DNA of 64,000 nucleotides from the NCBI RefSeq assembly GCF_001721645.1, contig NZ_CP017141.1, positions 2,604,001-2,668,000 on the forward strand, given 5' to 3'. Position 1 is the stretch's first letter, and every line of letters begins with the position of its first letter. The stretch is from Pedobacter steynii. GTDB taxonomy: Bacteria > Bacteroidota > Bacteroidia > Sphingobacteriales > Sphingobacteriaceae. The translations under genes and the position numbers were made by a program. This document shows, in pieces, positions 17,912 to 26,988 of the stretch. Under the pieces are notes generated by a model. It made no database searches. It saw nothing but the letters and a program-made list of their open reading frames with translations, and was not told the origin of the DNA.

Positions 17912-18592
17912 TTATTTGCCTTGTTGTTTGGCTTCTTTTTTCAATTGATCGTTTGCTACGATAACTACCTCAACTCTACGGTTTGCAGCTCTTCCAGCCT
18001 CAGTAGTGTTGTCTGCAATTGGCTCAGAGAATCCTTTTCCTAACGTAATTAAACGTGAAGATGGAACGCCTTGAGAAACTGCATATGCTTTAACAGCGGC
18101 AGCTCTTCTTTCAGAAAGACCCAGGTTATAAGTTTCTGTACCTTTATTATCTGTATGACCAATTACTTTGATATCTGTTCCAGGATATTGGTTGATAGAA
18201 CCAGCTAGAGACTGGATATTTGTTTTTGCTGAAGCTGTTAAATCAGATTTATCAAAACCAAATAGAATACCGCTATCAAATTTTACAATGATACCTTCTC
18301 CTTCACGGATTACTTCAGCATTAGGGATTGCATTTTGAATCTCAGCCGCTTGTTTATCCATTCTTTTTCCAATAAATCCACCCGCAGTACCACCTACAGC
18401 AGCACCAATGATAGCTCCAACAGCAGTATTACCTGCTTTTTTGCCTATAATAGCACCTAGAACACCACCCGCAGCGGCTCCGATACCAGCTCCTTTTTGT
18501 GTTTTAGTTAAACTATCGCAACCTTGAAATGTCATTGCACCCATGGCTAAAGCGATACTAAATGTGGCTATTTTAAATTTTGAAGTAATCAT
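17912..18592 (-). CDS. OmpA-family lipoprotein with glycine-zipper segment
   Basis: 226 residues. A signal peptide leads to Cys24 in TFQGCDS, a probable lipid anchor. A Gly/Ala-rich zipper (KGAGIGAAAGGVLGAIIG...) fills residues 31-80, and an OmpA-like peptidoglycan-binding domain covers about 110-220 with IKVIGHTDNKGTETYN, LSERRAAAVKAYAV and AGRAANRRVEV. It probably links the outer membrane to peptidoglycan and resembles E. coli YiaD. The start at 18592 begins a typical lipoprotein signal; the reading from 18640 adds 16 polar residues. It is a single gene, with a terminator shared with the convergent small gene. Confidence 0.9.
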   Translation of the reverse strand: MITSKFKIATFSIALAMGAMTFQGCDSLTKTQKGAGIGAAAGGVLGAIIGKKAGNTAVGAIIGAAVGGTAGGFIGKRMDKQAAEIQNAIPNAEVIREGEGIIVKFDSGILFGFDKSDLTASAKTNIQSLAGSINQYPGTDIKVIGHTDNKGTETYNLGLSERRAAAVKAYAVSQGVPSSRLITLGKGFSEPIADNTTEAGRAANRRVEVVIVANDQLKKEAKQQGK

Positions 18593-18773
18593 AATCTTTT
18601 TATTTGTTTTACTCAGAGCATTAATCAAACCTGATGCCAATCTTATTCTTTTGTAAAATTATTGTGTCATGTGAATATTTTAACACTCAGATGTCTGCTA
18701 AAAGCTTGTGATAACAAATATCTGTAAGAAAAACTGACTACAATTCTGTACAATTACTCTGTTGTAGTCCTGT

Positions 18774-19472
18774 TTATCCGGAAAAATATTCTTCCAGTTC
18801 CCGTAACGTATTTTCATTGGTGCGGAGATCTTTAATGATCAAACCCTTTTCCATTAAGATAATCCGGTCACATACATCTGTGACATGATTCAAGTCATGA
18901 CTGGATATAAGAGTAGTCATATTATATTCTTGTTTCAGCGACTTTATCAGTGTTCTTAACCTGATCTGAGTGGTGGGGTCTAAATTTGCAAAAGGCTCAT
19001 CCAATACCAGTAGCTCCGGAGCTTGCATTAACGCCGCGGCAATCCCAATCTTATTTTGATTGCCTTTAGAAAAGTCCCTGATGTATTTTCCCTTGCCCAG
19101 AATCTCGTCATTAAAGAACTCATGAAATTGTTTAAGGTAATCCATCACATGGGCAACACTCATTTTGTGTAAGCTTCCAATAAAGATAAAGTACTCCTCA
19201 GAAGTCAGATAGTCTATTAAATAACCTTCATCCAGATAGGACGCGGTGTATTCCTTCCATTGATCGTCATTTATTACTGTTGAGCCCTTAGATAAAATTT
19301 GTCCCTGATCCGGACGGATCAGGTCGAGCAGCATTCTGAACAAGGTTGTTTTCCCTGCACCGTTATTACCCACAATCCCTATTGTTTCCCCGGCATTGAT
19401 CTGTAAATCTGAAATATTTACCACGGTTCTGCCCCCGTATACTTTTTGTAAACTCGAAATTTCTAAAATCAT
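18774..19472 (-). CDS. ABC transporter ATP-binding protein
   Basis: 232-residue nucleotide-binding subunit. Walker A GNNGAGKTTLF near 35-45, a degenerate signature FSKGNQNKIGIA in place of LSGGQ, Walker B LLVLDEPFANLDP, and an H-loop SSHDLNHV are visible. Its start overlaps the stop of the permease gene by 4 nt, so translation is probably coupled. Together they form an ABC exporter with a DUF5687-type permease. Substrate unknown. The absence of an LSGGQ-like Ser-Gly-Gly-Gln is a real deviation, though SxGN variants are common in ABC-2 type exporters. Confidence 0.92.
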   Translation of the reverse strand: MILEISSLQKVYGGRTVVNISDLQINAGETIGIVGNNGAGKTTLFRMLLDLIRPDQGQILSKGSTVINDDQWKEYTASYLDEGYLIDYLTSEEYFIFIGSLHKMSVAHVMDYLKQFHEFFNDEILGKGKYIRDFSKGNQNKIGIAAALMQAPELLVLDEPFANLDPTTQIRLRTLIKSLKQEYNMTTLISSHDLNHVTDVCDRIILMEKGLIIKDLRTNENTLRELEEYFSG

Positions 19473-20947
19473 GATTTTTCTCTAAAGCCCTCGGTAATCT
19501 TGTATTTTCTTTTATTAAACTCATTCACGATAAAATCCACCCAGAATTCACGGGTTAAGAGAGCGGTTAGTCCACAGCCTCCTAATGCAAGGAGTCCCCA
19601 ATAGGGTGATCCTGATAATGAAAATGGTAGCACAATCAGATATGGAGATAAAAAATATGGAAGCCCTAATACCCACTGGCTGGCACCGACTCCCTGGAAG
19701 TTGAAACTTGATCCCTTACTCAGGTCCATCGATCTGTAATTTCTTGTCGCGAAGTACAAGACGATCACCGTCCCGATTCCAATATTATAAAAATAAGCTG
19801 CGAATTGAATCACAAGTATTTTCCAGCTGATAAGGCCATACAAGCAGGCCACCAGAGTAGTAAGGGTAGAAAACAGAGTAAACATCAGGAATTTTGCTTT
19901 TATAAAATTTCTGACGCTTATTTTATTAGCCATCAACCCATCAAAATGGGCGGATTGCCAGCCAAACATAAACTGTCCATAGATGCTGATGGAATTTCCC
20001 GTCATAAATACGGATGCAAATAACATCAGTTCCAGGTTATCCTTATCCAACAGTTCTTTTTTATAAAAGAGGAAGCCGTAGAGCAGAAACAGCATACTCA
20101 TGGTTATCGCTGATCGGCTTCTTTTATTTCTGAGGATAAGTTTAAGCTCCATTGCCACCAATACGCCAATTTCTCCGAACCGGTCCAGGAAAGGATAATC
20201 AGTGCTGGTCTTTTTTTCTTCATTTTTACTCAGCTCTTCAACGTAAAGATTGTTTCGGAGATATCTGGAGTTGAGTTGATACAGAAATATAGCCAGAAGG
20301 GTAAACCCAAATCCTGCAGCAGGATAGCTGGTAATAAAGGCGAATACCCCGTTGGAAATTTCTGCAATAGAGAAAACCTTAAAGTATTCCATCAGGCCCG
20401 TAACAATAATCAGCAAGAACATTATTGGAACAATCCTTAGGTTTTGAATACTCTTTCTCTTAAGGTATAAGGCCAAGTAATTGTTAAAAATAGCTAGTGA
20501 AGCAATAGACACAACGTACATTAAAGCAGTAAAAGGATCATATACGCTAGATATTGCTGTAACACAAAAGGGAACAAATAAGAAAACAGGCAAAAGATTA
20601 AAGGCAGAAAATAAAGCCCTGGTGTTTAGGAAATTTACGATTTTCTTTTTCGGAATCTTTAGGTGCAGGTAAGGTACAATACTTAGCGTTGGTAACTCCT
20701 GAAGTTGCATGCGCATCAGGAAATCGACGGCAAAGTAATAAAGGATAACCCCATTAAATATCGTAAAGACATCTTTCCCCGGGAATATTTTTTCTATGAA
20801 AATTTCCAGGCCTATTCCTAAGAAAAAAGCCACAGCCAGTAGATAGAGCACTACAATCCCAATAAATATTTGAGTAGCAATGGTACTTCCTTTGTTTTTC
20901 GATCGCCAGAAGGCTTTCCATTGGTGATCCAGAAAAGTATTGAGCAT
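19469..20947 (-). CDS. ABC transporter permease of the DUF5687 type
   Basis: A 492-residue integral membrane protein with about ten to twelve hydrophobic segments, starting LDHQWKAFWRSKNKGST and ending in a basic tail. The sequence pattern is what I know as DUF5687, a Bacteroidota-specific permease usually next to a single ATPase. Transport of an envelope component or a toxic compound is plausible but unproven. It starts 1 nt after the rarA stop codon and overlaps the downstream ATPase by 4 nt, so the three form an operon; co-transcription with rarA is probably positional only. Confidence 0.82.
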   Translation of the reverse strand: MLNTFLDHQWKAFWRSKNKGSTIATQIFIGIVVLYLLAVAFFLGIGLEIFIEKIFPGKDVFTIFNGVILYYFAVDFLMRMQLQELPTLSIVPYLHLKIPKKKIVNFLNTRALFSAFNLLPVFLFVPFCVTAISSVYDPFTALMYVVSIASLAIFNNYLALYLKRKSIQNLRIVPIMFLLIIVTGLMEYFKVFSIAEISNGVFAFITSYPAAGFGFTLLAIFLYQLNSRYLRNNLYVEELSKNEEKKTSTDYPFLDRFGEIGVLVAMELKLILRNKRSRSAITMSMLFLLYGFLFYKKELLDKDNLELMLFASVFMTGNSISIYGQFMFGWQSAHFDGLMANKISVRNFIKAKFLMFTLFSTLTTLVACLYGLISWKILVIQFAAYFYNIGIGTVIVLYFATRNYRSMDLSKGSSFNFQGVGASQWVLGLPYFLSPYLIVLPFSLSGSPYWGLLALGGCGLTALLTREFWVDFIVNEFNKRKYKITEGFREKS

Positions 20948-20948
20948 A

Positions 20949-22229
20949 TTAATAGTTGTATTTATTTTTCCAGTTCTGTTTCAGCTTCTCTCTAAGTTTA
21001 TCTTCAGCAGGATTTTTCCCGGGATCATATAATTTTGTACCACTCAGCATCTCAGGAAAATATTCCTGCTCAGAAAAGTTCCCTTCATAGCCATGTGAAT
21101 ACTGATAGTCTTTGCCATAGCCTATATTTTTCATGAGCTTAGTCGGCGCATTTCTGATGTGTAAAGGAACGGGCAGATTGCCGCTTTGTTTCACCAGAGC
21201 CTGTGCCTTATTGATGGCTTCATAAGCAGCATTGCTCTTCACCGAAGATGCCATATAGGTCACTGCCTGGGAAAGAATAATCCTGGACTCAGGGTAGCCA
21301 ATTACATTAACTGCCTGAAAGCAATTATTGGCTAATAACAAGGCATTCGGATTGGCATTCCCAATATCTTCAGAAGCAAGAATCAATAGCCTCCGGGCAA
21401 TGAACAGCGGATCTTCTCCACCTTCAATCATTCTGGCCAGCCAATATACCGCAGCATTAGGATCACTACCCCTGATGGATTTAATAAATGCAGAAATGAT
21501 ATCGTAATGTTGCTCGCCCGCTTTATCATATAGCGCCAGATTTTGTTGTGCATGCTCCAGGACCTTTTCATTCGTGAGGATGATTTTATCCCCCCCAATA
21601 CCATTAATTGCAATCTCCAGTACATTGAGGAGTTTCCTGGCATCTCCTCCGGATAGGCGGATCAGGGCTTCATGTTCTTTGATGGTGATTTTCTTGTCTT
21701 TCAGAATGACATCCTGCTTGATTGCAGTTTGCAATAATCCGGATAGCTCCTCTTCATCAAGAGATTTTAAAATATATACCTGCGAGCGGGAAAGTAATGC
21801 GGAGATGACTTCAAAAGAAGGATTTTCTGTTGTGGCCCCGATTAAGGTAACCAATCCTCTTTCTACGGCGCCTAATAAGCTGTCTTGCTGTGATTTACTG
21901 AAACGGTGGATCTCATCAATAAAAAGAATCGGCAGGCCCATCAGGCTATCTTTAAGTAAAGCAGCCCTATCAATCACATCCCTAATATCTTTAACCCCCG
22001 AATTAATAGCACTGAGGTTAAAAAAGGGACGGTCAAGTGTTTGTGATATGATGTAGGCCAGTGTAGTTTTACCAACACCGGGTGGACCCCAAAATATCAT
22101 AGAGGGAAGCTGCCCGCTCTGAATTGCTTTACGCAATACCGCATCGGGACCTACTAAATGCTTCTGTCCAACATACTCGTCCAGATTCTGTGGACGCATC
22201 CGTTCTGCTAAAGGGGGTAGGTTTTGCAT
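20949..22229 (-). CDS. rarA: Replication-associated recombination protein A (RarA/MgsA)
   Basis: AAA+ ATPase of the RarA/MgsA/WRNIP1 family, 426 residues, related to clamp-loader subunits. It acts at stalled replication forks in the cytoplasm. Walker A GPPGVGKTT is near residues 46-54, Walker B LFIDEIHRF, sensor 1 ATTENPSFEV, and the arginine-finger/sensor-2 region SGGDARKLLN. The C-terminal tetramerisation and DNA-binding domain (about 250-426) includes GYPESRIILSQA and the HIRNAPTKLMK motif typical of the family. It is the first gene of the run that continues into the ABC transporter genes. Confidence 0.95.
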   Translation of the reverse strand: MQNLPPLAERMRPQNLDEYVGQKHLVGPDAVLRKAIQSGQLPSMIFWGPPGVGKTTLAYIISQTLDRPFFNLSAINSGVKDIRDVIDRAALLKDSLMGLPILFIDEIHRFSKSQQDSLLGAVERGLVTLIGATTENPSFEVISALLSRSQVYILKSLDEEELSGLLQTAIKQDVILKDKKITIKEHEALIRLSGGDARKLLNVLEIAINGIGGDKIILTNEKVLEHAQQNLALYDKAGEQHYDIISAFIKSIRGSDPNAAVYWLARMIEGGEDPLFIARRLLILASEDIGNANPNALLLANNCFQAVNVIGYPESRIILSQAVTYMASSVKSNAAYEAINKAQALVKQSGNLPVPLHIRNAPTKLMKNIGYGKDYQYSHGYEGNFSEQEYFPEMLSGTKLYDPGKNPAEDKLREKLKQNWKNKYNY

Positions 22230-22290
22230 ATAGGTAAAGATAATACCTTAATCGCAAATCCCCTTCCCTAAATGCTATTAATTTTAGTTT

Positions 22291-23541
22291 TTATTCTTTT
22301 CCAGGACCCGGAGCTCCGGCAGCTTTCGGCTTTTTCTTCCAGAATTTACGCTGTGGTTTCTTTTTATCGTATTTTTTTTCTGTGGAAGGGCTGGTTGGCG
22401 TATCGGCAGGTGCTTCTCCAAGATGTTCAGGAAGCGGCATTCTGTCGATTTTTCTGTCAATCAGTTTTTCAATGCTCGCGAATTTTCGTTTGTCCTTATC
22501 ATTTACCAGGGTAATCGCGGTACCGGTTGTTGCCGCTCTGGCTGTCCTACCAATCCGGTGAATATAGTCTTCCGGATCATGAGGCACATCAAAATTGATA
22601 ACCAGACTAATACCCTCCACATCAATTCCTCTGGAAAGTACATCTGTTCCGATCAGGACAGGAACTCTTTTATTTTTGAATTCAGATAAAATCGCCTCGC
22701 GCTCTTTTTGTCCCAGGTCGGAATGGAAAGCCTCTGCTTTGAATCCTAATCCACGAAAAACCTTACCCAGATTTTTTACTTTTTCTTTGGTGGAAGCAAA
22801 AATCAGAATACTTGGGAAGTCTACATTTTTCATTAGCTCAGTTAGTAGTTTTACCTTCTGGGCATCATGAACAAGATAGGCTTGCTGGTTAATTCCTGCT
22901 GCCGGTTTAGAAATGGCAATGCTGATCTCTTCAGGATGCTGAAGTAACCTGCCTGCAAGGGTTCTTATTTTTGGTGGCATGGTTGCAGAAAACAACACCG
23001 TTTGTCTTTTCTGTGGAAGGAAGCTCACAATACGCATAATGTCATCATAAAACCCCATGTCCAACATCCTGTCTGCCTCATCCAATACCAAATGCTGGAG
23101 TTGATCCAGTTTCAGCAGGCCTGAAGAAAGATGGGATATTAATCGTCCCGGAGTGGCAATAATGATGTCTACACCTTCACGCATGGAACGCTTTTGCTGC
23201 TCATAGGCGATACCGTCTCCACCACCATATACCGTTAAGGAACTGATATTGGTGAAATAAGAAAGTGCTTCTACCTGTAAATCAATCTGCTGTGCAAGTT
23301 CCCGGGTTGGAGCTAGTATCAGGGTATTATTATGACGTTCCTCTGTCTGGCTGATCATATTCATGATCGGCAACAGGTAAGCGCCGGTTTTCCCGGTACC
23401 TGTTTGTGCGCAGGCAATTAAATCTTTTTTATTTAGAATAAGCGGGATAGCTTCTTGCTGGATGGGGGTGGCATTGCGAAAACCCATCGCTAATAACCCT
23501 TCTAGTAAGTCCGGGTTAAAATTAAAATCTTTGAAATCCAA
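22291..23541 (-). CDS. DEAD-box RNA helicase, RhlE-like
   Basis: 416-residue ATP-dependent RNA helicase. The motifs read in order: Q motif TPIQQEAIP, I AQTGTGKT, Ia PTRELAQQ, Ib TPGRL, II LDEADRM, III SAT, IV LIFASTK, V RGIDVEG and VI HRIGRTAR. A basic Lys/Pro-rich tail (about 375-416, KKYDKKKPQRKFWKKKPK) follows the RecA-like domains and probably binds RNA. The tail and length match RhlE-type helicases in ribosome assembly or cold adaptation. It is transcribed leftward, 61 nt upstream of rarA. Confidence 0.93.
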   Translation of the reverse strand: MDFKDFNFNPDLLEGLLAMGFRNATPIQQEAIPLILNKKDLIACAQTGTGKTGAYLLPIMNMISQTEERHNNTLILAPTRELAQQIDLQVEALSYFTNISSLTVYGGGDGIAYEQQKRSMREGVDIIIATPGRLISHLSSGLLKLDQLQHLVLDEADRMLDMGFYDDIMRIVSFLPQKRQTVLFSATMPPKIRTLAGRLLQHPEEISIAISKPAAGINQQAYLVHDAQKVKLLTELMKNVDFPSILIFASTKEKVKNLGKVFRGLGFKAEAFHSDLGQKEREAILSEFKNKRVPVLIGTDVLSRGIDVEGISLVINFDVPHDPEDYIHRIGRTARAATTGTAITLVNDKDKRKFASIEKLIDRKIDRMPLPEHLGEAPADTPTSPSTEKKYDKKKPQRKFWKKKPKAAGAPGPGKE

Positions 23542-23616
23542 TATACTTCTATGTTGTTAGTATTACCCTATAAAAGTAACCTTTATTTCATTACTTATAT
23601 AATGTTTTTTACTTGC

Positions 23617-23646
23617 ATGGGCTTGATTATTAAATTATAAGCCCAT
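23617..23646 (-). terminator. Hairpin after the VWA-DUF4197 operon
   Basis: ATGGGCTT / AAGCCCAT arms with a 14-nt AT-rich loop, 8 nt past the DUF4197 stop codon. There is no T-run on the minus strand after it, so a terminator role is tentative. Confidence 0.4.
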
Positions 23647-23653
23647 ACAGGCC

Positions 23654-24430
23654 TTATTTTTTCTGTTCCGCGTAACCGAATACCTTCTGCAAAAGAGGTG
23701 TGGTTCTGGCACCCAGACTTCCTCTGATTTTAAGTTCTTCCTGAGCAACCTGTATAAACATTCCGTCAATTGCTTTTTCTGCTACATAGCCGGAAAGGTC
23801 CGTGGAGACCGGTTTTACAAAAGGAAGCTTATTATATTGACCAGCTGCGTCTCCCCAGTATTTTGCTGCACCGACCTTGTTCAGGCTGTTTGTAATTACA
23901 GGTTGGAATTTTTCCATCAACTGCGACGTAGTTACCCTTTTAAAATAATTCGTTGCCGCATCCTGTTGCCCCAATAAAATATTGGTCGCATCTGCGATGG
24001 TCATTTGCTTGATTGCAGAAACGAATATAGGCTTTGCTTCTTTGGCCGCATCTTCGGCAGCCCGGTTCAGGCTGAGAATCACATTATCGGCTAATGAACT
24101 CATCCCAATGCTACGCAATGTCTTTTCTACCTTTTGCGCTTCAGGAGGAAAAAGGATTTTTACAGCCGCATTTCCTAAAAAGCCATCTTTTGCAGAAAGT
24201 AGGTCGGTACCTCTTGATATTCCTATTTCCAAGGCTTCTTTAATTCCAAAGCCCATCTCTGATGTACTCGGCGTTCCCGTTGTCGTAACTGTGCTTTTTG
24301 AAGTATTGGCACTACCTGCTTTGGTCGTTACTTTGTTTAAAATCTTTTTGAACTTTGACTGGCTAAATACGGTTATACTGCTCAAACTGATAAAGCAGGT
24401 CGCCATCAAATAAATACTAATTTTTTTCAT
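23654..24430 (-). CDS. DUF4197 domain exported protein
   Basis: 258 residues. A signal peptide (about 1-23, ending VFSQ) is followed by a DUF4197 domain (about 60-255) with FGIKEALEIGISRG, the central FPPEAQKVEKTLRSIG and the closing RTTPLLQKVFGY. The family's function is unknown. The ATG at 24430 lies inside the last codons of the upstream VWA gene (14-nt overlap), so the two are probably translationally coupled. The alternative ATG at 24451 would add seven residues before the signal. Context puts it in a module with a VWA protein and a divergent sigma/anti-sigma pair. Confidence 0.85.
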   Translation of the reverse strand: MKKISIYLMATCFISLSSITVFSQSKFKKILNKVTTKAGSANTSKSTVTTTGTPSTSEMGFGIKEALEIGISRGTDLLSAKDGFLGNAAVKILFPPEAQKVEKTLRSIGMSSLADNVILSLNRAAEDAAKEAKPIFVSAIKQMTIADATNILLGQQDAATNYFKRVTTSQLMEKFQPVITNSLNKVGAAKYWGDAAGQYNKLPFVKPVSTDLSGYVAEKAIDGMFIQVAQEELKIRGSLGARTTPLLQKVFGYAEQKK

Positions 24431-26312
24431 TATGGTCGTTTGTGTCTTCAATACTAAGCAATTCTTTGGCCAATAACTGAGAAGACTTCACTAATTTTAA
24501 AAACTCGGAGCGGTAACCTTCTTTATCTTTTCCCATCGATTGTTCCGTAAGGCTGATCACTTGTTCAAAAGATGATCTTTGTTTAAAATCGGATTGTCTT
24601 AACAACATGCCAAATTCTGCTACAGCGGCAGCGAATCTAAAATTATTGCTGCTGCCTTCAAAGATGGTGGAGGCGTCTATGACGGATTTTTGAAGTAGTT
24701 TACTGCTGTGGCCATTAGGTTCTTTGTAGCGTAGTTTTACGGTTAACATTTCCGGACTGCTATTGCTGCTGCTGTTTTTTTTGTTTTCCTGGTATTTTAA
24801 TGGGTCAACGGATGGAGTAAAAGTGCTTTGGACACCGATAGGGATGATTTCATATAGGGCGGTCACCGTATGTCCTGAACCCAGATCCCCCGCATCTTTG
24901 TGATCGTCGTTAAAGTCTTTATTTGCCAGTAACCTGTTTTCATATCCAATTAAGCGGTAGGCCTGTACTTTTGCCGGATTAAATTCAACCTGAAGCTTTA
25001 CGTCCTTGGCTATGGTAAAAAGTGTTCCCCCGAACTCATTCACCAATACTTTTCTTGCTTCAGTGATGTTATCTATATAAGCATAATTACCATTTCCTTT
25101 ATCGGCCAGTGTTTCCATCTTGCTATCTTTGGTATTGCCCATTCCATAGCCGAGAACAGTTAAGAAAACACCGGATTTTCTTTTCTCTTCTATCAATTGT
25201 TCCATTTCTTTATCGCTGGATGCACCGACATTAAAGTCCCCATCTGTGGCAAGGATTACCCGGTTATTGCCTCCTTTAATGAAATGTTGACTGGCTACTT
25301 TGTAGGCCAGCTCAATTCCTTGTCCACCTGCCGTTGAACCGCCTGCAGTTAATTTGTTTAAAGCTTCTTTGATTGTGTTTTTAAGATTTCCGGATGTAGA
25401 GGGGAGGACCAGTCCGGAATTACCTGCATAGACCACAATAGCTACTTTATCTTTTTCACGAAGCTGATTGGTAAGGAGCTTAAAAGAGGAAATCAATAAG
25501 GGTAATTTGTTCGGCTGGCCCATGGAACCCGATACATCTATCAGAAAAACAAGGTTTGATGCAGGAAGCTGATCGGTTTTCATTTTCCTTCCCTGAAGGC
25601 CAATTTGCACCAGTGTATGTTTATTGTTCCACGGTGCCGTGGAAATCTCTGTGATGATATTCACCGGATCATTTCCTGTTGGCTGAGGATAATCATAATC
25701 AAAGTAATTGATCATTTCCTCAATCCTTACCGCATCTTTAGGTGGTAACCCGCCGTTGTTCAGGAATCGACGGACATTACTATAGGAAGCGGCATCTACA
25801 TCAATAGAAAAGGTAGATAATGGTGTTTTATCAGGGTTATGAAAGGTGTTTTCCTGAATGTTGGCATAACTTTCTGTATTGGATGGGAGAAACATAACGG
25901 TACTATTACCATAGGCCTGAACGGGACTGGATTGTCCAATCTCCATTACGCTGGAGGTTATCATTCTTTTTGCCTGGGTCTTATAGCCGGTAACCACAAC
26001 TTCATTTAAGGGCTGGTGGTCAGCTTCTAAAGCGATGTTAACTCTGGATTTACCCCCAACTTTTATGGTCTGTGTTTTATATCCTATGTAAGAAAACTGC
26101 AGCTTATCTTCATTGTTATTCAACACAATGATATACCTGCCTTGCTGATCTGTAACCACCCTTTTTTTGGTTTTGGGGATACTGACCTGTGCCCCCGGAA
26201 GTGGCGATCCATCACCTTTATCTGTCACAATTCCCTGAATTGTTTTTACAGTTGTCGCTTTAAATCCGAATAGAAATAAGATCATGAAGATCGGGAGCAA
26301 TAGCTTTTTCAT
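24417..26312 (-). CDS. YfbK-like von Willebrand factor A protein with CarboxypepD_reg domain
   Basis: 631 residues. The order is: signal peptide (1-21), CarboxypepD_reg-like domain (about 24-98), a short piece resembling the SusC linker (NEVVVTGYKTQAKR, 103-116), the vWF_A N-terminal domain (about 148-210), a VWA domain with an intact MIDAS start DVSGSMG (259-265), and a C-terminal DUF3520-like region (about 440-620). VWA domains bind divalent metal and protein partners. E. coli YfbK is the simpler relative. The protein should sit in the periplasm or outer membrane. It overlaps DUF4197 by 14 nt and is divergent from a sigma factor gene, which suggests it is part of that signalling module. Confidence 0.88.
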   Translation of the reverse strand: MKKLLLPIFMILFLFGFKATTVKTIQGIVTDKGDGSPLPGAQVSIPKTKKRVVTDQQGRYIIVLNNNEDKLQFSYIGYKTQTIKVGGKSRVNIALEADHQPLNEVVVTGYKTQAKRMITSSVMEIGQSSPVQAYGNSTVMFLPSNTESYANIQENTFHNPDKTPLSTFSIDVDAASYSNVRRFLNNGGLPPKDAVRIEEMINYFDYDYPQPTGNDPVNIITEISTAPWNNKHTLVQIGLQGRKMKTDQLPASNLVFLIDVSGSMGQPNKLPLLISSFKLLTNQLREKDKVAIVVYAGNSGLVLPSTSGNLKNTIKEALNKLTAGGSTAGGQGIELAYKVASQHFIKGGNNRVILATDGDFNVGASSDKEMEQLIEEKRKSGVFLTVLGYGMGNTKDSKMETLADKGNGNYAYIDNITEARKVLVNEFGGTLFTIAKDVKLQVEFNPAKVQAYRLIGYENRLLANKDFNDDHKDAGDLGSGHTVTALYEIIPIGVQSTFTPSVDPLKYQENKKNSSSNSSPEMLTVKLRYKEPNGHSSKLLQKSVIDASTIFEGSSNNFRFAAAVAEFGMLLRQSDFKQRSSFEQVISLTEQSMGKDKEGYRSEFLKLVKSSQLLAKELLSIEDTNDHNEKN

Positions 26313-26377
26313 AATTTCCTTTTTTAGGAATGATGTAAGCTTTAAAGAATTTCCATACCAGTATCAGAAAATATTTT

Positions 26378-26385
26378 TATACTTG
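26378..26385 (+). promoter_or_regulatory. Candidate -7 element of the sigma factor gene
   Basis: TATACTTG matches TAnnTTTG in 7 of 8 positions and lies 24 nt before the TTG start of the sigma factor. Confidence 0.3.
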
Positions 26386-26393
26386 AGCGAATT

Positions 26394-26423
26394 ATGTCCA
26401 GGACAGCTATTGAAGTTTATTAA
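26394..26423 (+). other. Short upstream ORF overlapping the sigma-factor start
   Basis: ATG at 26394 begins nine codons (MSRTAIEVY) and a TAA, out of frame with the sigma factor and overlapping its TTG start at 26410. It might tune translation of the sigma factor. No independent support. Confidence 0.2.
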
Positions 26424-26988
26424 AAATAATACCAGAATCCAGGAGCAGGACGATGCTGCTTTGATTGCCCGATATAAAATCAGCGGCGACCTGGAGGTAT
26501 TGGGCCAGCTGTACAACAAGTATATGCACCTGGTATTTGGGGTCTGCCTGAACTACCTGAAGGATGAAGAACAAAGCAAAGATGCAGTCATGCAGATTTT
26601 TGAAGAGCTGGTTGGCAAGCTGAAGGTTCATGAAGTACAGAATTTCAAAAGCTGGCTTCACGTCTTGTCGAGGAACCATTGTTTAATGGCTATCCGTAAA
26701 AATTCCAAAAATACAACTGTCTCTCTGGAAGATACTTTTGTGGAAAACACAGAATTTGTGCATCTTGATATGGATGATACAAAGGAAACGAAGCTTACCG
26801 TTATGGAAAGGTGTATGGAAACCCTTTCTGAAGAACAGCGACTAAGCGTAGATTTGTTCTATTTGCAGGAAAAGTGTTATAAAGAAGTGGCGGATATTAC
26901 CGGCTACGAAATGGTAAAAGTGAAGAGTTATATCCAGAATGGAAAAAGGAACTTGAAAATTTGTATAGAAAAAAACAGCAGTGAATAA
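26410..26988 (+). CDS. Sigma-70 family (ECF-type) RNA polymerase sigma factor
   Basis: A 192-residue extracytoplasmic-function-type sigma factor. Region 2 (about 25-95) includes YNKYMHLVFGVCLNYLKDEEQSKDAVMQIFEELV and the DNA-melting/-10 contacts ending SWLHVLSRN. Region 4 (about 130-185) reads METLSEEQRLSVDLFYLQEKCYKEVADITGYE with a helix-turn-helix. There is no ATG at the natural N-terminus; TTG 26410 (Met-KFIKNN) is the best start. The frame can be extended to 26284 but that would overlap the divergent VWA gene. Its stop overlaps the anti-sigma-like gene by 8 nt, so the pair is translationally coupled and should be a sensor-regulated sigma system. Confidence 0.85.
   Translation: MKFIKNNTRIQEQDDAALIARYKISGDLEVLGQLYNKYMHLVFGVCLNYLKDEEQSKDAVMQIFEELVGKLKVHEVQNFKSWLHVLSRNHCLMAIRKNSKNTTVSLEDTFVENTEFVHLDMDDTKETKLTVMERCMETLSEEQRLSVDLFYLQEKCYKEVADITGYEMVKVKSYIQNGKRNLKICIEKNSSE

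Noticed and set aside
21574..22056. 160-residue plus-strand frame opposite rarA
   Set aside because: Contained in rarA; Ser/Leu/Ile-rich antisense pattern with no domain.
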